Below are positions 47,561 to 58,620 of a DNA stretch of 64,000 bases, one piece after another. A model generated the notes under the pieces. That model was given only the letters and a program-made list of their open reading frames with translations, ran no database searches and was not told the origin of the DNA. Source of the stretch: Xanthostigma xanthostigma (Eukaryota > Arthropoda > Insecta > Raphidioptera > Raphidiidae). The number at the start of each line of letters is the position of its first letter. The first letter of the stretch is position 1. The stretch covers positions 34,690,001 through 34,754,000 of the forward strand of contig OY754466.1 in NCBI GenBank assembly GCA_963575645.1. Direction: 5' to 3'. The position numbers and the translations under genes are program-made.

Positions 47561-47861
47561 TTTTTTTCTTGAAACGTCAAAATTTCGCGTTTTCTATGAC
47601 TTAAAGAAAGTTAAAATTTGAGCAAATCGAGTTATCTTACTGGACCCAATTTCCTTAAAAGTTATTTAGAAATGGGCAAGCGAAAACGTATTTTTAAGTT
47701 AATAGTCTATTACCCGTATATTAGTGATGATTGTTTCGTCCGTATTTTGTTGCAATGAAAAAGTTTAAAAGACCGCGCTCACCTATCAAGCACGATCAAC
47801 ACATCACGAACCAGAAAAGTCTGTTCGTGAAGGTACACATGTTATTTAACGGAGTAGCTCA

Positions 47862-48300
47862 CATTAATAATAATAATAAACCGGCTTTATTTCATAGAGA
47901 CACATAAGTGTATGAAACGTCAAAAATTACAATGCTTAGAAATAATACATTAAGTAGAACAATACATTTAAAACATTTAAAAATCTTTAATAAAATCATT
48001 CACTCTATACGGAGCTTTGTCAGTAAGAACTTTTTTAAGTTCTTTTTTGAATTTTGATGTCGGTAGTTCTCTTATATTTTTTGGGATATTATTATATATT
48101 TTTGTTATCATGCTATATGGACTTTTATTTATGAACGTTTTTTTTGAAAATGGTTGTTGAGTATCTCGTTGCTGTCTTGTGTTGTAGCTGTGCGTATTTT
48201 CAATAAAAGTGAATAATTCCGGATGATTCTTAACTAGTAAGGCGGATTCAGGTATGTAGATAGAGGATAGCGTTAAACCAACACCTGCAACCAGCAACGA
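47862..48300 (-). pseudogene. LINE 3' end with (AAT)n tail
   Basis: The minus strand encodes HSYNTRQQRDTQQPFSKKTF, SMITKIYNNIPKNIRELPTS and KFKKELKKVLTDKAPYRVND. This is a typical C-terminus of CR1/Jockey-type ORF2 with the N-x-[IL]-P and K-F-K-K-x-L-K blocks. It is followed by a short 3' UTR and an AAT microsatellite at 47862-47878. It is 5'-truncated at about 48300 and comes from a different LINE family from the one at 40931-45045. Confidence 0.75.
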
Positions 48301-48575
48301 CTGTCACTCGGTCGTCTGCAAATTATTTCTATAGGTATAGCCGTGCTGAATAGATCAGTGCGCTAGTGATGTGTCGGTTTCATTAATTAATTTTAATTTT
48401 CGGGTTGAAACCAAAACCTTCGTTTTTCCTGGCTTCTTCCTCTTCACACGTCCATTTTGTACACTCACCACTTGCCCACATCAAATCATTTCTGCGGATT
48501 TTGATACGCACTGAAGTGCCATAAATATGCTAACATTGCCTTAACAATGCTAACTCTGAAGAGCCTGCATACTAT

Positions 48576-49556
48576 ATTCCAGGAGGCAGTGAAGATTTCG
48601 GTACTTATTTTCCCAGTCAGCAAACACCGATAGAATTATTCGGTTGTTATTCTAAGCAAAATTCATATATATATGTGGGGGGGGTTCCGATGGGTTGAGG
48701 CGAAAAATGAGTTAGAAATTACAAATATACTGCACTTTTTTTCCAGTGATAAAAATCGTTCTATTAGTGAGAGATTTAGTGAAGTTAAGAAAAAAAATAG
48801 TCTGGCTAATATGTCTGGCAGGTAAAAAATTTTTAAAAAAATAATCAAAACCATTGCCCTTATTTTCGCAGTCCTAAAAATTTGTCAGATGATAGTTTAT
48901 ATTATAATTACAGCTGCAAATATAGTCTGGCTAATGTGGAACACCCCGAAAGCCTTGCCAGACTCATCCAACGTTCGTCAGGCGCGCTCATTTAACTATC
49001 TTACTTGTGAGTCTGGCGGGGCTTTCGTGATTGTAAATGACAGCCAGACGTGATTTTCTATGAAATTATAGTATTATTTATCATGTGACAAATTTTCAAA
49101 TCCGGGAAAATAAGAGCAAACATTTTGTAATTTTTACGATTTTCAAGATGCCGCCAGACTCAATTGCCAATTTCGTAAATCAGCCAGACTTACTTTTGAT
49201 TATAGTTTATGATAGTATCAAATGATACGTTAAATTTCAAGCACGGGAAATTAAGGGTTACGGATTTAAAAAATCGGTCAAATTTTTGCATCCGCAAATT
49301 TTCGACCAGACTGACGTTCCTCCACTTGGGATGTGCCAGACTGTTATTTCCATTAATAAAATGGTTCACTTTAATTAATGTCAAATATTTATGACTGGGA
49401 AAATAAGTGGACTTGTCTTTTTTTTTATGTAGTGAACCCATCCGAAAATTTTAGCAAGATTCACAAATTGTCGTTTTGTGTCACCATCCGAACAAACTAT
49501 TTCATATTCACCGACTGGGAAAATAAGTACAAAAAAAATTCACTGCCTCCTGGACT
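48576..49556. mobile_element. AGTCCAGG-type TIR element with interspersed GTCTGGC motifs
   Basis: ATTCCAGGAGGCAGTGAA (48576) is mirrored by TTCACTGCCTCCTGGACT (49556), with inner TACTTATTTTCCCAGTC and GACTGGGAAAATAAGTA. Between them GTCTGGC or GCCAGAC occurs about ten times in both orientations, and GGGAAAATAAG recurs four times. It has no ORF of note. Target duplication not clear. Confidence 0.75.
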
Positions 49557-49578
49557 ATATTGTCAGAGAAGAAATACT

Positions 49579-49800
49579 GTATAGAAGTTTATTTCTAATG
49601 TAACAGTGTGGCCGGAAATTTTAGTTTGTCTTGTTTCTATTAGATGACAGAACGATCGAAGCTGTGAAGCTGAAATTATTAATTATCGCCACCTGGCGTT
49701 GTGGTTCCAAAGTTAGAGTGCGCCGCATCGCCATCTTTGGGGTGGGAATTGCGCTTTGGGGTGATCGCCAAATATAACACAGTTTGAACTTCTATACAGT
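49579..49800. mobile_element. MITE with ACTGTATAGAAGTT ends
   Basis: ACTGTATAGAAGTTT near the left is inverted as AACTTCTATACAGT at the right. The interior is GC-richer with TCGCCACCTGGCG and GTGATCGCCAAATATAACAC. It directly follows the AGTCCAGG element. Target duplication not resolved. Confidence 0.65.
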
Positions 49801-50515
49801 CTCTCTTCTCTGCTATTGTTTCTTATCAGCCAGAAACTTTAATTTTAGTTTATCGGGGCGGCTTCGTTACTCTACCATTACTTATGTAGTGCAAATTTAA
49901 ACGAACAACAGTGTAATTTTGTGTATTTGCGGCGTAAACAATATTTAAAAAAAGCGTTTAGATCGTGTATATACGTACATAATTACACATCTGACATCAG
50001 CATCACCGTGATGCGATGAGATGACTTTATGTATAATTGTATGCGTGTATACATAAATTTTAATGGCTCAGACTGATTTTATGACTGAATGATCTTTACT
50101 AAACTGTACACAAAATGTAATTGATTCTGTTTTATGGCATTTAAAGCTCGTATTCGGTAGACAACCGACTGTACTTAGTCGTTGAAATATTATAAATTTC
50201 ATGGTCGTTTCAATAATAACTTGAAGTTAATGCTTCATAATATATATTAGTAAAAGTTTTCTGGGGATGCACACTAGAACACCGCTACACAAGGTAATGC
50301 TCAAAACTAGGTTTTCGAAATGACGCTGTTTTCAAAATGTATTTATCAATGGTCAAAATTGCCAATCCCGTTGCTCCATCGTAGGATAGTTTTTTCTCAG
50401 GGAATCGCAATAATTTCATATATAAATAAAAATGCCTTGTATGTCAGGAAACAGCTGTTTTTAACGTTTTTGCAATTACAATTTAGCTTCATCTTATTGT
50501 TGTAGCTGTTATGTT
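49801..50515. other. Intergenic stretch
   Basis: AT-rich with no recognised element. Confidence 0.4.
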
Positions 50516-50969
50516 AATTATGATGTTTGGATGAAGAAATTCTTCGTATAGCTTAGGATCAGAAAAAAAGCAATATTATGGTAGAAATTGCATTTATTAT
50601 GCTAACGTTCGACAATCATTTTTGTTAATTGTTTTAAATAGAAAATAATACGTAATTATAAAAATAGATGTAAATGTTACAATGTCATTAATTTTTTTTC
50701 TCGTAATATTAACTATTGGACGTCCAATAGTTAATATTATAAAAAAAAATAATAGTGACATTGTAACATTTACATTTATTTTTATAATTATGTATTATTT
50801 TCTATTTCAAACAAGTAACAAAAATACTATCCTTAATCGCATTTGAGCTCCGAAGTTGACAAAAATAATTGTCGAAACGTCAGCATAATAAATGCAATTT
50901 CTACCATAGTATTACTTTTTTCTGATCTTATATGCTACGAAGAATTTCTTCATCCAAACATCATAATCA
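50516..50969. mobile_element. Foldback element with perfect 34-bp palindromic centre
   Basis: Arms of about 220 bp (ATTATGATGTTTGGATGAAG on the left) meet at a 34-bp perfect palindrome at 50705-50738 (CTATTGGACGTCCAATAG core). The right arm has an extra block with a hammerhead-like motif; the left arm has a decayed version of it. Confidence 0.85.
50849..50882 (+). ncRNA. Hammerhead-ribozyme-like motif in a foldback
   Basis: Plus strand: CCGAAGTT, a strong stem GACAA/TTGTC with a 6-nt loop, then GAAACGTCAG. Stem II and the GAAAC box are good, but the first core box is altered (CCGAAGT against CUGANGA). It resembles the Penelope motifs in layout and in ending GAAACGTCA. Confidence 0.3.
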
Positions 50970-51662
50970 ACCGAGGATCATATTCATCTCTTCGTTGAGA
51001 TAAGTTTTCTTCAGTTATGTTAAAAATACAAACAATTTCAAAAAACATATTTTAGGTAAATTGAGAACAAGAAAAAAAAATTGTTTATTCAATCATTCAT
51101 CGTCTGTTTTGTGAATGAAGTCTAATGAATTTAAATGACATGTCCAGGAAAAGAAAACAGGGTAAGAAATGGAAAAGAAATCATATCGCGGCACTTTGTG
51201 AGAATATGTACACGCGTTTAAAACCTCAAAATTCATTAAAATCTGAACAGATCATAACTCACTAAACTATGTTTGTTATAATATGATGAATGGGCATACT
51301 AATGATCCTTGTTTTCTTGCGAATGTTCACCTATACTTAGACTGTGACTAGTCTATTACTGCTATTTAGCACGAAAGTGGAAATATTGTAGTGACACGTC
51401 ACTGTCTGGATAAAAATGAACTCTCAAAAATATACTACTGCGCTGAAATGAAACCATTTCTGAAACATCGTATTCAAAGTACCCAAGATTAATTAGTGGT
51501 CGCAACAAAATTTTGTTAAAAGTTAAAAATGTGGTAAGTATGTATATTGTCATATTAGGTACCGAAGAAAAAATATTATTTTCTTATTTACTATGTATTT
51601 CACTGTACTACTGTAGAGTCCGCGGAGACTATATGTAGGTATATAATAAGCACGAACTCCAT
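50970..51662. other. Intergenic stretch
   Basis: No recognised feature. Confidence 0.4.
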
Positions 51663-51790
51663 GTATATGTTACCGGACAAACCCGATTTCAGGACAAACT
51701 AGTTTGGCCTAGGCCAAACTAGTTTGTCCTAGTATGAATAGTAGGCAAAACTAGTTTGTCCTGAAATCGGGTTTGGCCGGTAACATATAC
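51663..51790. repeat. Palindromic AAACTAGTTT repeat, copy C (most complete)
   Basis: 128 bp with matching ends GTATATGTTACCGG and CCGGTAACATATAC. Inside, CAAACCCGATTTCAGGACAA and its inverse flank the core unit AAACTAGTTTGGCCTAGGCC. It acts as a size reference for copies A (28951) and B (34571). Confidence 0.9.
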
Positions 51791-53283
51791 AAATAACTTC
51801 CGAAATAAGAGGGCGCTAGTGTTCTGTATGTACCGAAAATATGTGGGAGTATGTACCGAAGTCATGGAGAATTCTTCGAAAATTAAATAAATAATTTAGC
51901 CTGCTTTGATTTTTGAAATAATGAAGATTTGAATGAAAATTTTCATAGCGAAATTAAGGAAGTTCTCTCGATACTAATATTAAAATTGATAACCAATGTT
52001 TTTTTTTCAAACTTTGCAAATATTGAGAAAAATATCTTATTTAACTATTCTCGAAATTTGAACACCAGTTATCAATGAATTGTCGGAGATATATATTCTT
52101 GTAAAATTGACGAATAATACATGGACGCTTATGGCGGACACATGTTTCCCGTGACTTTTGGATTTTTCTTGAGATTTAGCAACCAATAATTATATTTAAA
52201 AAATATGTATAAATATATAAAAAAATTTCCGAAATTTTTTTTTTTTTTTTTTAACTTAAATTACGTGCTCAGCAACTTTGGCTATATGCACGAAAAGTTG
52301 TTGAAATACAACCACTCATATACATAGGTAAGTACTAAAAAATAAATATGGAATTAAAAAGGTAAGTGATAATAATAGTTTGCATAATATTGATAAATAG
52401 GGTATTAAGTAATTCCGAAAATTTTGATATGGTAAAATATGTTGTTACCGAATTAAAAAATTACAAAAATGAAGTAAAACTTTTTTTTCCATCTTCAATT
52501 TACCATATGAGAAAATGATAAAGTAACGCTTAGCAACATAATATATAGAATATCTGATTGTATTACGAAAACATAATGTCCGGTGCATTTAGGAATTGAC
52601 ACAAAAATTTCAGATACATTTTTCTTTTGTTGCTCATTCGAAAGGGTCTTTGATGGAGACCTTAACCCTGAATTTGCGCATTCCTCAAATTGCCCCGTCC
52701 GCCGCCATCTTGGATTCTGTTTTTTATTTTCAATTGCTCATATCTCGCGTTCTAATAATCCCACAGTAATCGCTTTAGGGTCGTTGGACTCGTCAGGATT
52801 TACTCTTTAATTGAATGTCTATCAAGTAAAACTCTCCAATGTACTGGAAAAAAGTTATTAGCGTCCAAAGTTACAAGTTTTTTGCTAAAAGTTCTTGCGC
52901 CCGGTTTTTCCGCGCGCAGCTCTTTCCAGTGCATCTGAGACCCCCGCCGACAGTTTACTATTTAAACTAGACTCAATTTCCAGTATTTCAAAAAAAAATC
53001 ATCCCGATCGGTTAATTCCTCGCCTGCCAATCCATGCTTTTTGTCAAAATATTAGTCATTATTACTTTTTTATTTTAATAAAAATTATTTATATTTTTTT
53101 ATGCTTCATATATTTTGTGTTATTTAACATATTTTTTAAAAAACTGAAAATTAAAAAAATTCAACAGTTGTTATGACTAGAGAGTTCCGCGAGAACTTCC
53201 TTAAAATGACAACTGAAAATTTAATATATACAAAATGAATAAGCACTCGCCAAAATGTTCGGGATCTATGCGTTCCTATAAAC
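51791..53283. other. Intergenic stretch
   Basis: AT-rich, with long A/T runs near 52230-52260. A GC-richer stretch at 52640-52960 has GCCCCGTCCGCCGCCATCTT and ORFs at 52583-52810 and 52895-53176 without domains; it may be part of an unrecognised repeat. Confidence 0.4.
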
Positions 53284-53643
53284 CAGGGGCGGCCAAATCT
53301 TTTGATAGCTGATGAAAATTTGACCGCGGGCCGGATGGCTGACGAAAATTTCACCACGGTCCAAAAATTTTCAGAAAAAAAGATCCTTACATTCTTTCGT
53401 GGAGCAAAAAAAAAATGGTCCTCACATTCTATTTCCGCATTCGGAGAGCAAAATAAAAAAAAAGGTCCTCACATTCTATTTTCGCATTCGGAGAGCAAAA
53501 AAAAAAAAGGTCCTCACATTTTATTTCCGCATGTGGAGACCAAAAAAAATTCTATTTCCGCTACTATTTTTCTAAAATTTTCTAAAATGCTTCGCGGGCC
53601 GGTAAGGCTGTGCTGCGGGCGGGCCGCCATTTGCCCAAGCCTG
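53284..53643. mobile_element. hAT-superfamily MITE with 8-bp target duplication
   Basis: CAGGGGCGGCCAAATC at the left and, inverted, CAGGCTTGGGCAAATGG at the right. CTATAAAC is perfectly duplicated on both sides (53276-53283 and 53644-53651), the diagnostic 8-bp duplication of hAT elements. Internally, GCGGGCCGG occurs near both ends, and a tandem array of about 54 bp per unit lies in the middle. No transposase. Confidence 0.92.
53400..53555. repeat. Tandem array inside the hAT MITE
   Basis: Three units of roughly 54 bp, each with GGTCCTCACATTCTATTTCC (or a close variant), a CGCATTCGGAGAGCA block and a poly-A run. The units differ mainly in poly-A length. Confidence 0.8.
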
Positions 53644-53651
53644 CTATAAAC

Positions 53652-53890
53652 CATTCATCCGATTATGATGAAAGTTCGGTGAGTTGTTGTGCTCGCGCCC
53701 GCGAAGATTCCTGTACAAAAAAACAGCAAATGTTAAAACATTGTGTTTTAAAGTGGCAGTCATACGATGGAGCCAAGGGCTCCATTACTGTGACCGTTGC
53801 CGAGCGGGGCTCAGCCCCGTGAAGCAAGATTGTAATACTGTTGTCGCTGTCGTGTTTCATCTCAATCGCGTGCAAAGCCGCGGTTAGCGT
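53652..53890. other. GC-rich non-coding island with small palindromes
   Basis: Contains GGAGCCAAGGGCTCC and CGGGGCTCAGCCCCG, both self-complementary. Open frames exist on both strands because stop codons are rare at this GC content; none has a recognisable domain. Confidence 0.5.
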
Positions 53891-54035
53891 ATAAGTAGTT
53901 GGTTAGAAATTAAATTCACGTCAGTACAAAAGGAAAATTAACGACGCTAGTGGTAAGAAAAGAAACCGTAATATGCAAGATTTAGTGGGACAGATCCTGT
54001 CAATTCTTCCGCTTGAATTCGTACTCCTTGATGTA

Positions 54036-54170
54036 TAGTCTCCATGGTACAGTCATTGATAACTCATCCAACGTAAAACTGGAGGTTTCGGGTTTGAGTC
54101 CCGACAGTGACATCTTGAAATTATTAGTATGACAAAATTTTCTTATTATTAAAAATAAAAGTGGTGATTA
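54036..54170 (+). mobile_element. tRNA-derived SINE, copy 2
   Basis: The T-arm CGGGTTTGAGTCCCG followed by ACAGTGACAT matches the copy at 37798-37872. The upstream anticodon stem (TCCA/TGGA) is still pairable. A short AT-rich tail follows. No other part of a tRNA is well kept. Confidence 0.55.
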
Positions 54171-54584
54171 TTTCATCATTAACCAAATCACAAATTACAT
54201 TCAATTCTTAGGGAATTTTTTGCATAAAGTCACAAAATAATGTTTTGAAAATTCGTTTCGAATTCAAAAATCGATTTGATAGTATGGAAAAAATTAAAAA
54301 TTTGACATAAACGGTTTTATCTTTTGACCACTGATATGTACCTGTATCTACTTTTCTTCTATCTCATGTTATATTGTATTTAACCTACCTATATACTTGA
54401 TTTATGCTGCAGGTGCCATAACTAGTTAATTTTACCTGTTTGTTCTGACCAATCAAATCAAATGTTGCCCCTCCTAAAATTACCTATGCGTTTTTACAAA
54501 ATGGATTCCCAAGCATTTTAAAACTTGATATAACTGCTTACAAAATAATGTAAAAATAGAATTGCATTCTGGCGCGGATTCAGC

Positions 54585-54780
54585 CCTCAAAAAAGGTTAT
54601 GGGCACGGCCACCCGAAATCCGGCCAAGTGCGAGTCGGACTACGGACTCGCACAATTTGCGCATTTGTTTGCACATCACAATATCACGTCTATAGACTCT
54701 AAACTACTGAGCTGATTTTGGTGAAACTTTCACAGCTTGAAAGCATATTAGGCATTAGATTTTATTAAAATACATTTTAC
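54585..54780 (+). mobile_element. RTE-like 3' tail fragment
   Basis: GGCCAAGTGCGAGTCGGACT, followed by a second GACTCGCAC, is a hallmark of insect RTE-type 3' UTRs (from memory). No coding remnant is attached. Confidence 0.5.
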
Positions 54781-56149
54781 ACTGAATAACTTTATTTAAA
54801 TAAGCTTACTTAAATAACAAATTCAAGCTTACGTTTCTTTTTCGCGAAAATGTTGATAATTTATCGATATATCCAAGCGTGCATCAATTTGTGTGTATTT
54901 AATTTATAGGAGAGCCATAGCTTGTATAATCTTTCCTGTACCATTGAGGCACGTAACCATGAGATTTTACTCTGCGTAGAGTATAGAAAAAGAAAAAACA
55001 TAATTGTTGCGTTCCGAATCACGCACGTTTTTTTTATAAAGGCATATCAGTCTATCGACCCATGCCCACCGTACCCACATGGGTGGAGTCGCTCCTGATT
55101 GCATTACAGTTCAGTTCGTATAAAGAAACGTTATAAAAATTTGGTGGCGACAAATCTGCAATGTTTAGTTTTCAAATAAAAGAGAACAATTTAAATCATA
55201 ATATAACAAGCGTTTGTTATATGTTTTAGTGTACCATTGCTTTTCACGCCGGATTCATTCTGCAAATTGTAGCTTTTCGAAAAGGAGATTCTGTTCTATA
55301 AAATGGAAATTTAGATCGCATCGAGTTTATAACAAGTGCGTAATTGAAAATCGCCAACAGCAGTTGTCGGTTGTTCTGTACGTCCAAATTTTACAGGTCG
55401 CAATTCTTGACGGATCAACGTGGTTGGTTTTTTGTTCGCTTTGTTGCGTATTAGAATAAAACCTGTTGGCAAACTTATCGGGATGTGTACTTTTTTATTT
55501 TACCAACGGTTTTCATATGTTTCAGACAAAGCTGGGCAGTCTAAAGTGCTTATTACTTCTTGTAATTATGCATTAGCACTTATATTGCTTCAAGCACTTC
55601 GTAAAACAGATGCTCGTATATGTTTAATAGAGCACTAGTATAAAGACTTGCTACTTATTAAACACACAACTCACAAGCATTATAAAGTGCTTCATAAGCA
55701 TTTAACACCCTTATTAAGCATTGAGATTGCTTAATATAGGTAGGCCAGTAAAATGACGAACTCAGTTTCCACTAATTCGAATATGAGAAGAACTTTTTCA
55801 TGGTTACAAAATTGAATTTTGACAAGATATAAGCAAAAACTGATGAAACACGGTTTTTTTAACTTGTTTTTTACGTTTTGTAACAAGTTTCAGTCATCGC
55901 ACGAAAGTGTAATTTCGGCACGTGTATCATACTTGTATGAATGTTCCCTCAAATTTTCACTCTTTTGCGATTTTGTGGAAATATTTAGGGTCATATCATT
56001 TTCATTCTACTGCCCTAAATACGCATTTTCAATGCTTAACAAGTTTAATAAAACATATTTCGTTTAAATTTTATATTTCTTATTTCGTTTGATGTTAGAG
56101 ATCAGTTTCTTGTTTGTTTAAGCCCGAACTTTCCCATAAATTAGAAATA
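54781..56149. other. Intergenic stretch
   Basis: AT-rich. Clusters of AGTGCTT, AAGCACTT and TTAAGCA words occur at 55535-55735. ORFs at 55214-55638 and 55819-56067 show no domain. Confidence 0.4.
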
Positions 56150-56223
56150 TTATAGGATTTTTTAAGGGTATGTGGACTTTAACACGTTAAATTTGTCCAC
56201 ATACCCGTAAAAAATCCTATAAT
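56150..56223. repeat. Hairpin, about 28-bp arms
   Basis: GGATTTTTTAAGGGTATGTG followed, after an 18-nt loop, by its inverse CACATACCCGTAAAAAATCC. Confidence 0.85.
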
Positions 56224-57031
56224 TTAATAATTGGACGTTAATAATGAATAATTAGAAATATTGTTCGTATTCAAAATTTATATTATTTCGTGTGGGAAGT
56301 TAAGATTTAGGAGGCTACTTTAAAGCGGCTATAATGCTAGTGCACGTGGAAAATGAATGTGTTTGATGCTCGGTGCTTCGAAGCATTTATATGAAAGTGT
56401 TCGATGCCCAGTGCTTTGGGCACTTGTGCTTTTCCCAGCTTTGGTTTCAAATTTAGTTAGATATTTCTTCACATTCTGTGATACTTACTCAAATTCTGCA
56501 GATGTAAAATTGCACTTTTTACGTACATTATTTGTATAAGCGCATTGACCATATTACTATCGTTTGCGAACTTGAAAATTCATGGTCAAGTGAAGAATAT
56601 TTATTGTTAAAATTTGGAATTCCTACAGAGCGACCACCCTAGTGGCAGTACAAAAAAATCTTTACATTTAGGCCCTGCCTCACCCATACCACCAACAATA
56701 ACATTCCTGCAAATGTACTGGCCATTCTTTCTGTGATTTTTGTGAAAACGAATGGAGGCAGGTAATCGTACTTAAAATATCTATGCATACAGTATGTTCA
56801 CCAATAGTGGTATTAGTTATTCTTGTATCGTACTAGATACAAAAAAAGTTTGAAAAGTTTTTTATTCAACTCGAAATTTACTATTGGAAACTGCTGAGGT
56901 ATATTTTTTTGTCCTTCAAACTAAACCGGAAGTGTACATGCACAATTTTTTTTTGAAATAGTAACATATTATACTTTTTTACATTTTAGATATCTCTATT
57001 TTTTTCTCTATAGCTTAAGCAACGAATAATT

Positions 57032-58198
57032 CTAGATGGAAAAGTCGAAAGCAGAACATTTGACTTAGGAACTTTATTTGGACTAGTTAGGAGATAAACA
57101 TACTAAAAGTCCTTACCCCTCCGAGGTACGCCCGAAGGGGGGGAGCACAAAGAAGGTTCCGTTTTTTGGTATTTTGCTTTCATCTCGAAAACGGTACGTC
57201 GTACGAAATTTTGTTGGAATACATAATGAAAGCTGATAAAATTCTCTACAACTTTAGTTTTTACACTTTTTATCTATCTCCAATCTTTGCCTAGCTATGA
57301 GCTTCGAAAAATGGTCGATTTTCAAAAATGTGTTAAATTCTCTGTAGCACATTGTAACAATACGAATTTGTCAAAATCATTTCGTATCGCTCATCCACAC
57401 TATTAAAAACACCCACACACTATTAAAAAATAACATAAGCTGGGAGTACCTCCACACAGGGCCCTCTTTCCCACTGGGCACTCTGGCACGTGCCCAGGGC
57501 CCCGCATACGATAGGGACCCCCTAGTTTAATGGTATACTAAGTACCTAAACTGTTTTAAACAAAAATCATCAGTGAACTATTTTTCATATACCTATTTTT
57601 TTGTGTCCTTCATGTTAAAATTGGGAACGTGATCATTTTAAATATATGCATTTTATATCACATTTCGCGACTTAGAATCTAGAACCTTGTTTATCTATTT
57701 TCTTTGTCTATTCTAACAAAATAGTGCTCTGTTAAGGTCATAGGGGCCCCATAATCCTAATCTGCCCAGGGCCTTCAATAGGTTAAAGCTTATGTTATTT
57801 TTTAATAGTGTGTGGGTGTTTTTAATAGTTTGGATGAGCGATACGAAATGATTTTGACAAATTCGTATTGTTACAATGTGCTACAGAGAATTTAACACAT
57901 TTTTGAAAATCGACCATTTTTCGGAGCTCATAGCTAGGCAAAGATTGGAGATAGATAAAAAGTGTGAAAGCTAAAGTTGTAGAGAATTTTATCAGCTTTC
58001 ATTATGTATTCCAACAAAAATTCGTACGACGTACCGTTTTTGAGATGAAAGCAAAAAACCAAAAAACGGGACCTTCTTTGTGCTCCCCCCCTTCGGGCGT
58101 ACCTCAGAGGGGCAAGGACTTTTAGTATGTTTATCTCCTAACTAGTCCAAACAAAGTTCCTAAGTCAAATCTTCTGCTTTCGACTTTTCCATCTAGAT
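57032..58198. mobile_element. Nested foldback element
   Basis: Arms 57032-57438 and 57788-58198 are almost identical inverted copies, starting CTAGATGGAAAAGTCGAAAG. The centre (57439-57787) holds GC-rich blocks GTGCCCAGGGCCCCGC and TGCCCAGGGCCTTC. Confidence 0.85.
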
Positions 58199-58228
58199 GC
58201 CCCTTATGAGCACTCATTGACTAAACTA

Positions 58229-58620
58229 CTATAGATAGATAAATTTATTGATCTTAATTATACAAAAAATGTTAAAATAAAAATAAAATGTTGCTAGGAT
58301 GCATTGTTCACCTCTAAAAATTCTTGGTACGTATAGAAGCACTCTTTAATAAAATATTTGTAAATTGTTTTTTTGAACATTTTAAGGGTCTGGTTTCTAG
58401 TGGTCAAAGACAGTTTATTAAAAAATTGTAAAAGTAATTAGGACCAAAAGTGGAGTTTTTTGTTAGAAAAAGAGGAATGACAAGATCTTCTTTTCGTCTT
58501 GTATTATAATGGTGCAGGGACATATTATGATTATTAAACTGATCTAAATGTTTTTTAACACAATATATTAAACAGTTATAAATATACTGAGCTGGTAAAG
58601 TTAAAATATAATTCATATAA
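58229..58620 (-). pseudogene. LINE 3' tail, third family
   Basis: The minus strand reads YNCLIYCVKKHLDQFNNHNM, SLHHYNTRRKEDLVIPLF and a weak C-terminal block. The H-x-Y-N-T-R motif is usual just before LINE ORF2 ends. An ATAG microsatellite at 58231-58240 marks the tail. It lies inside the CAGTATG-TIR element. Confidence 0.6.

Noticed and set aside
52583..53176. Two plus-strand ORFs in a GC-richer patch
   Set aside because: No domain; the block reads like part of an unrecognised dispersed repeat.
53610..53887. Overlapping ORFs as a small gene
   Set aside because: Open frames in several phases on both strands are expected from the local GC content; no domain or splice support.
55214..56067. 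ORFs at 55214-55638 and 55819-56067 as coding exons
   Set aside because: No acceptor/donor pair bounding a conserved-looking segment and no recognisable protein family.
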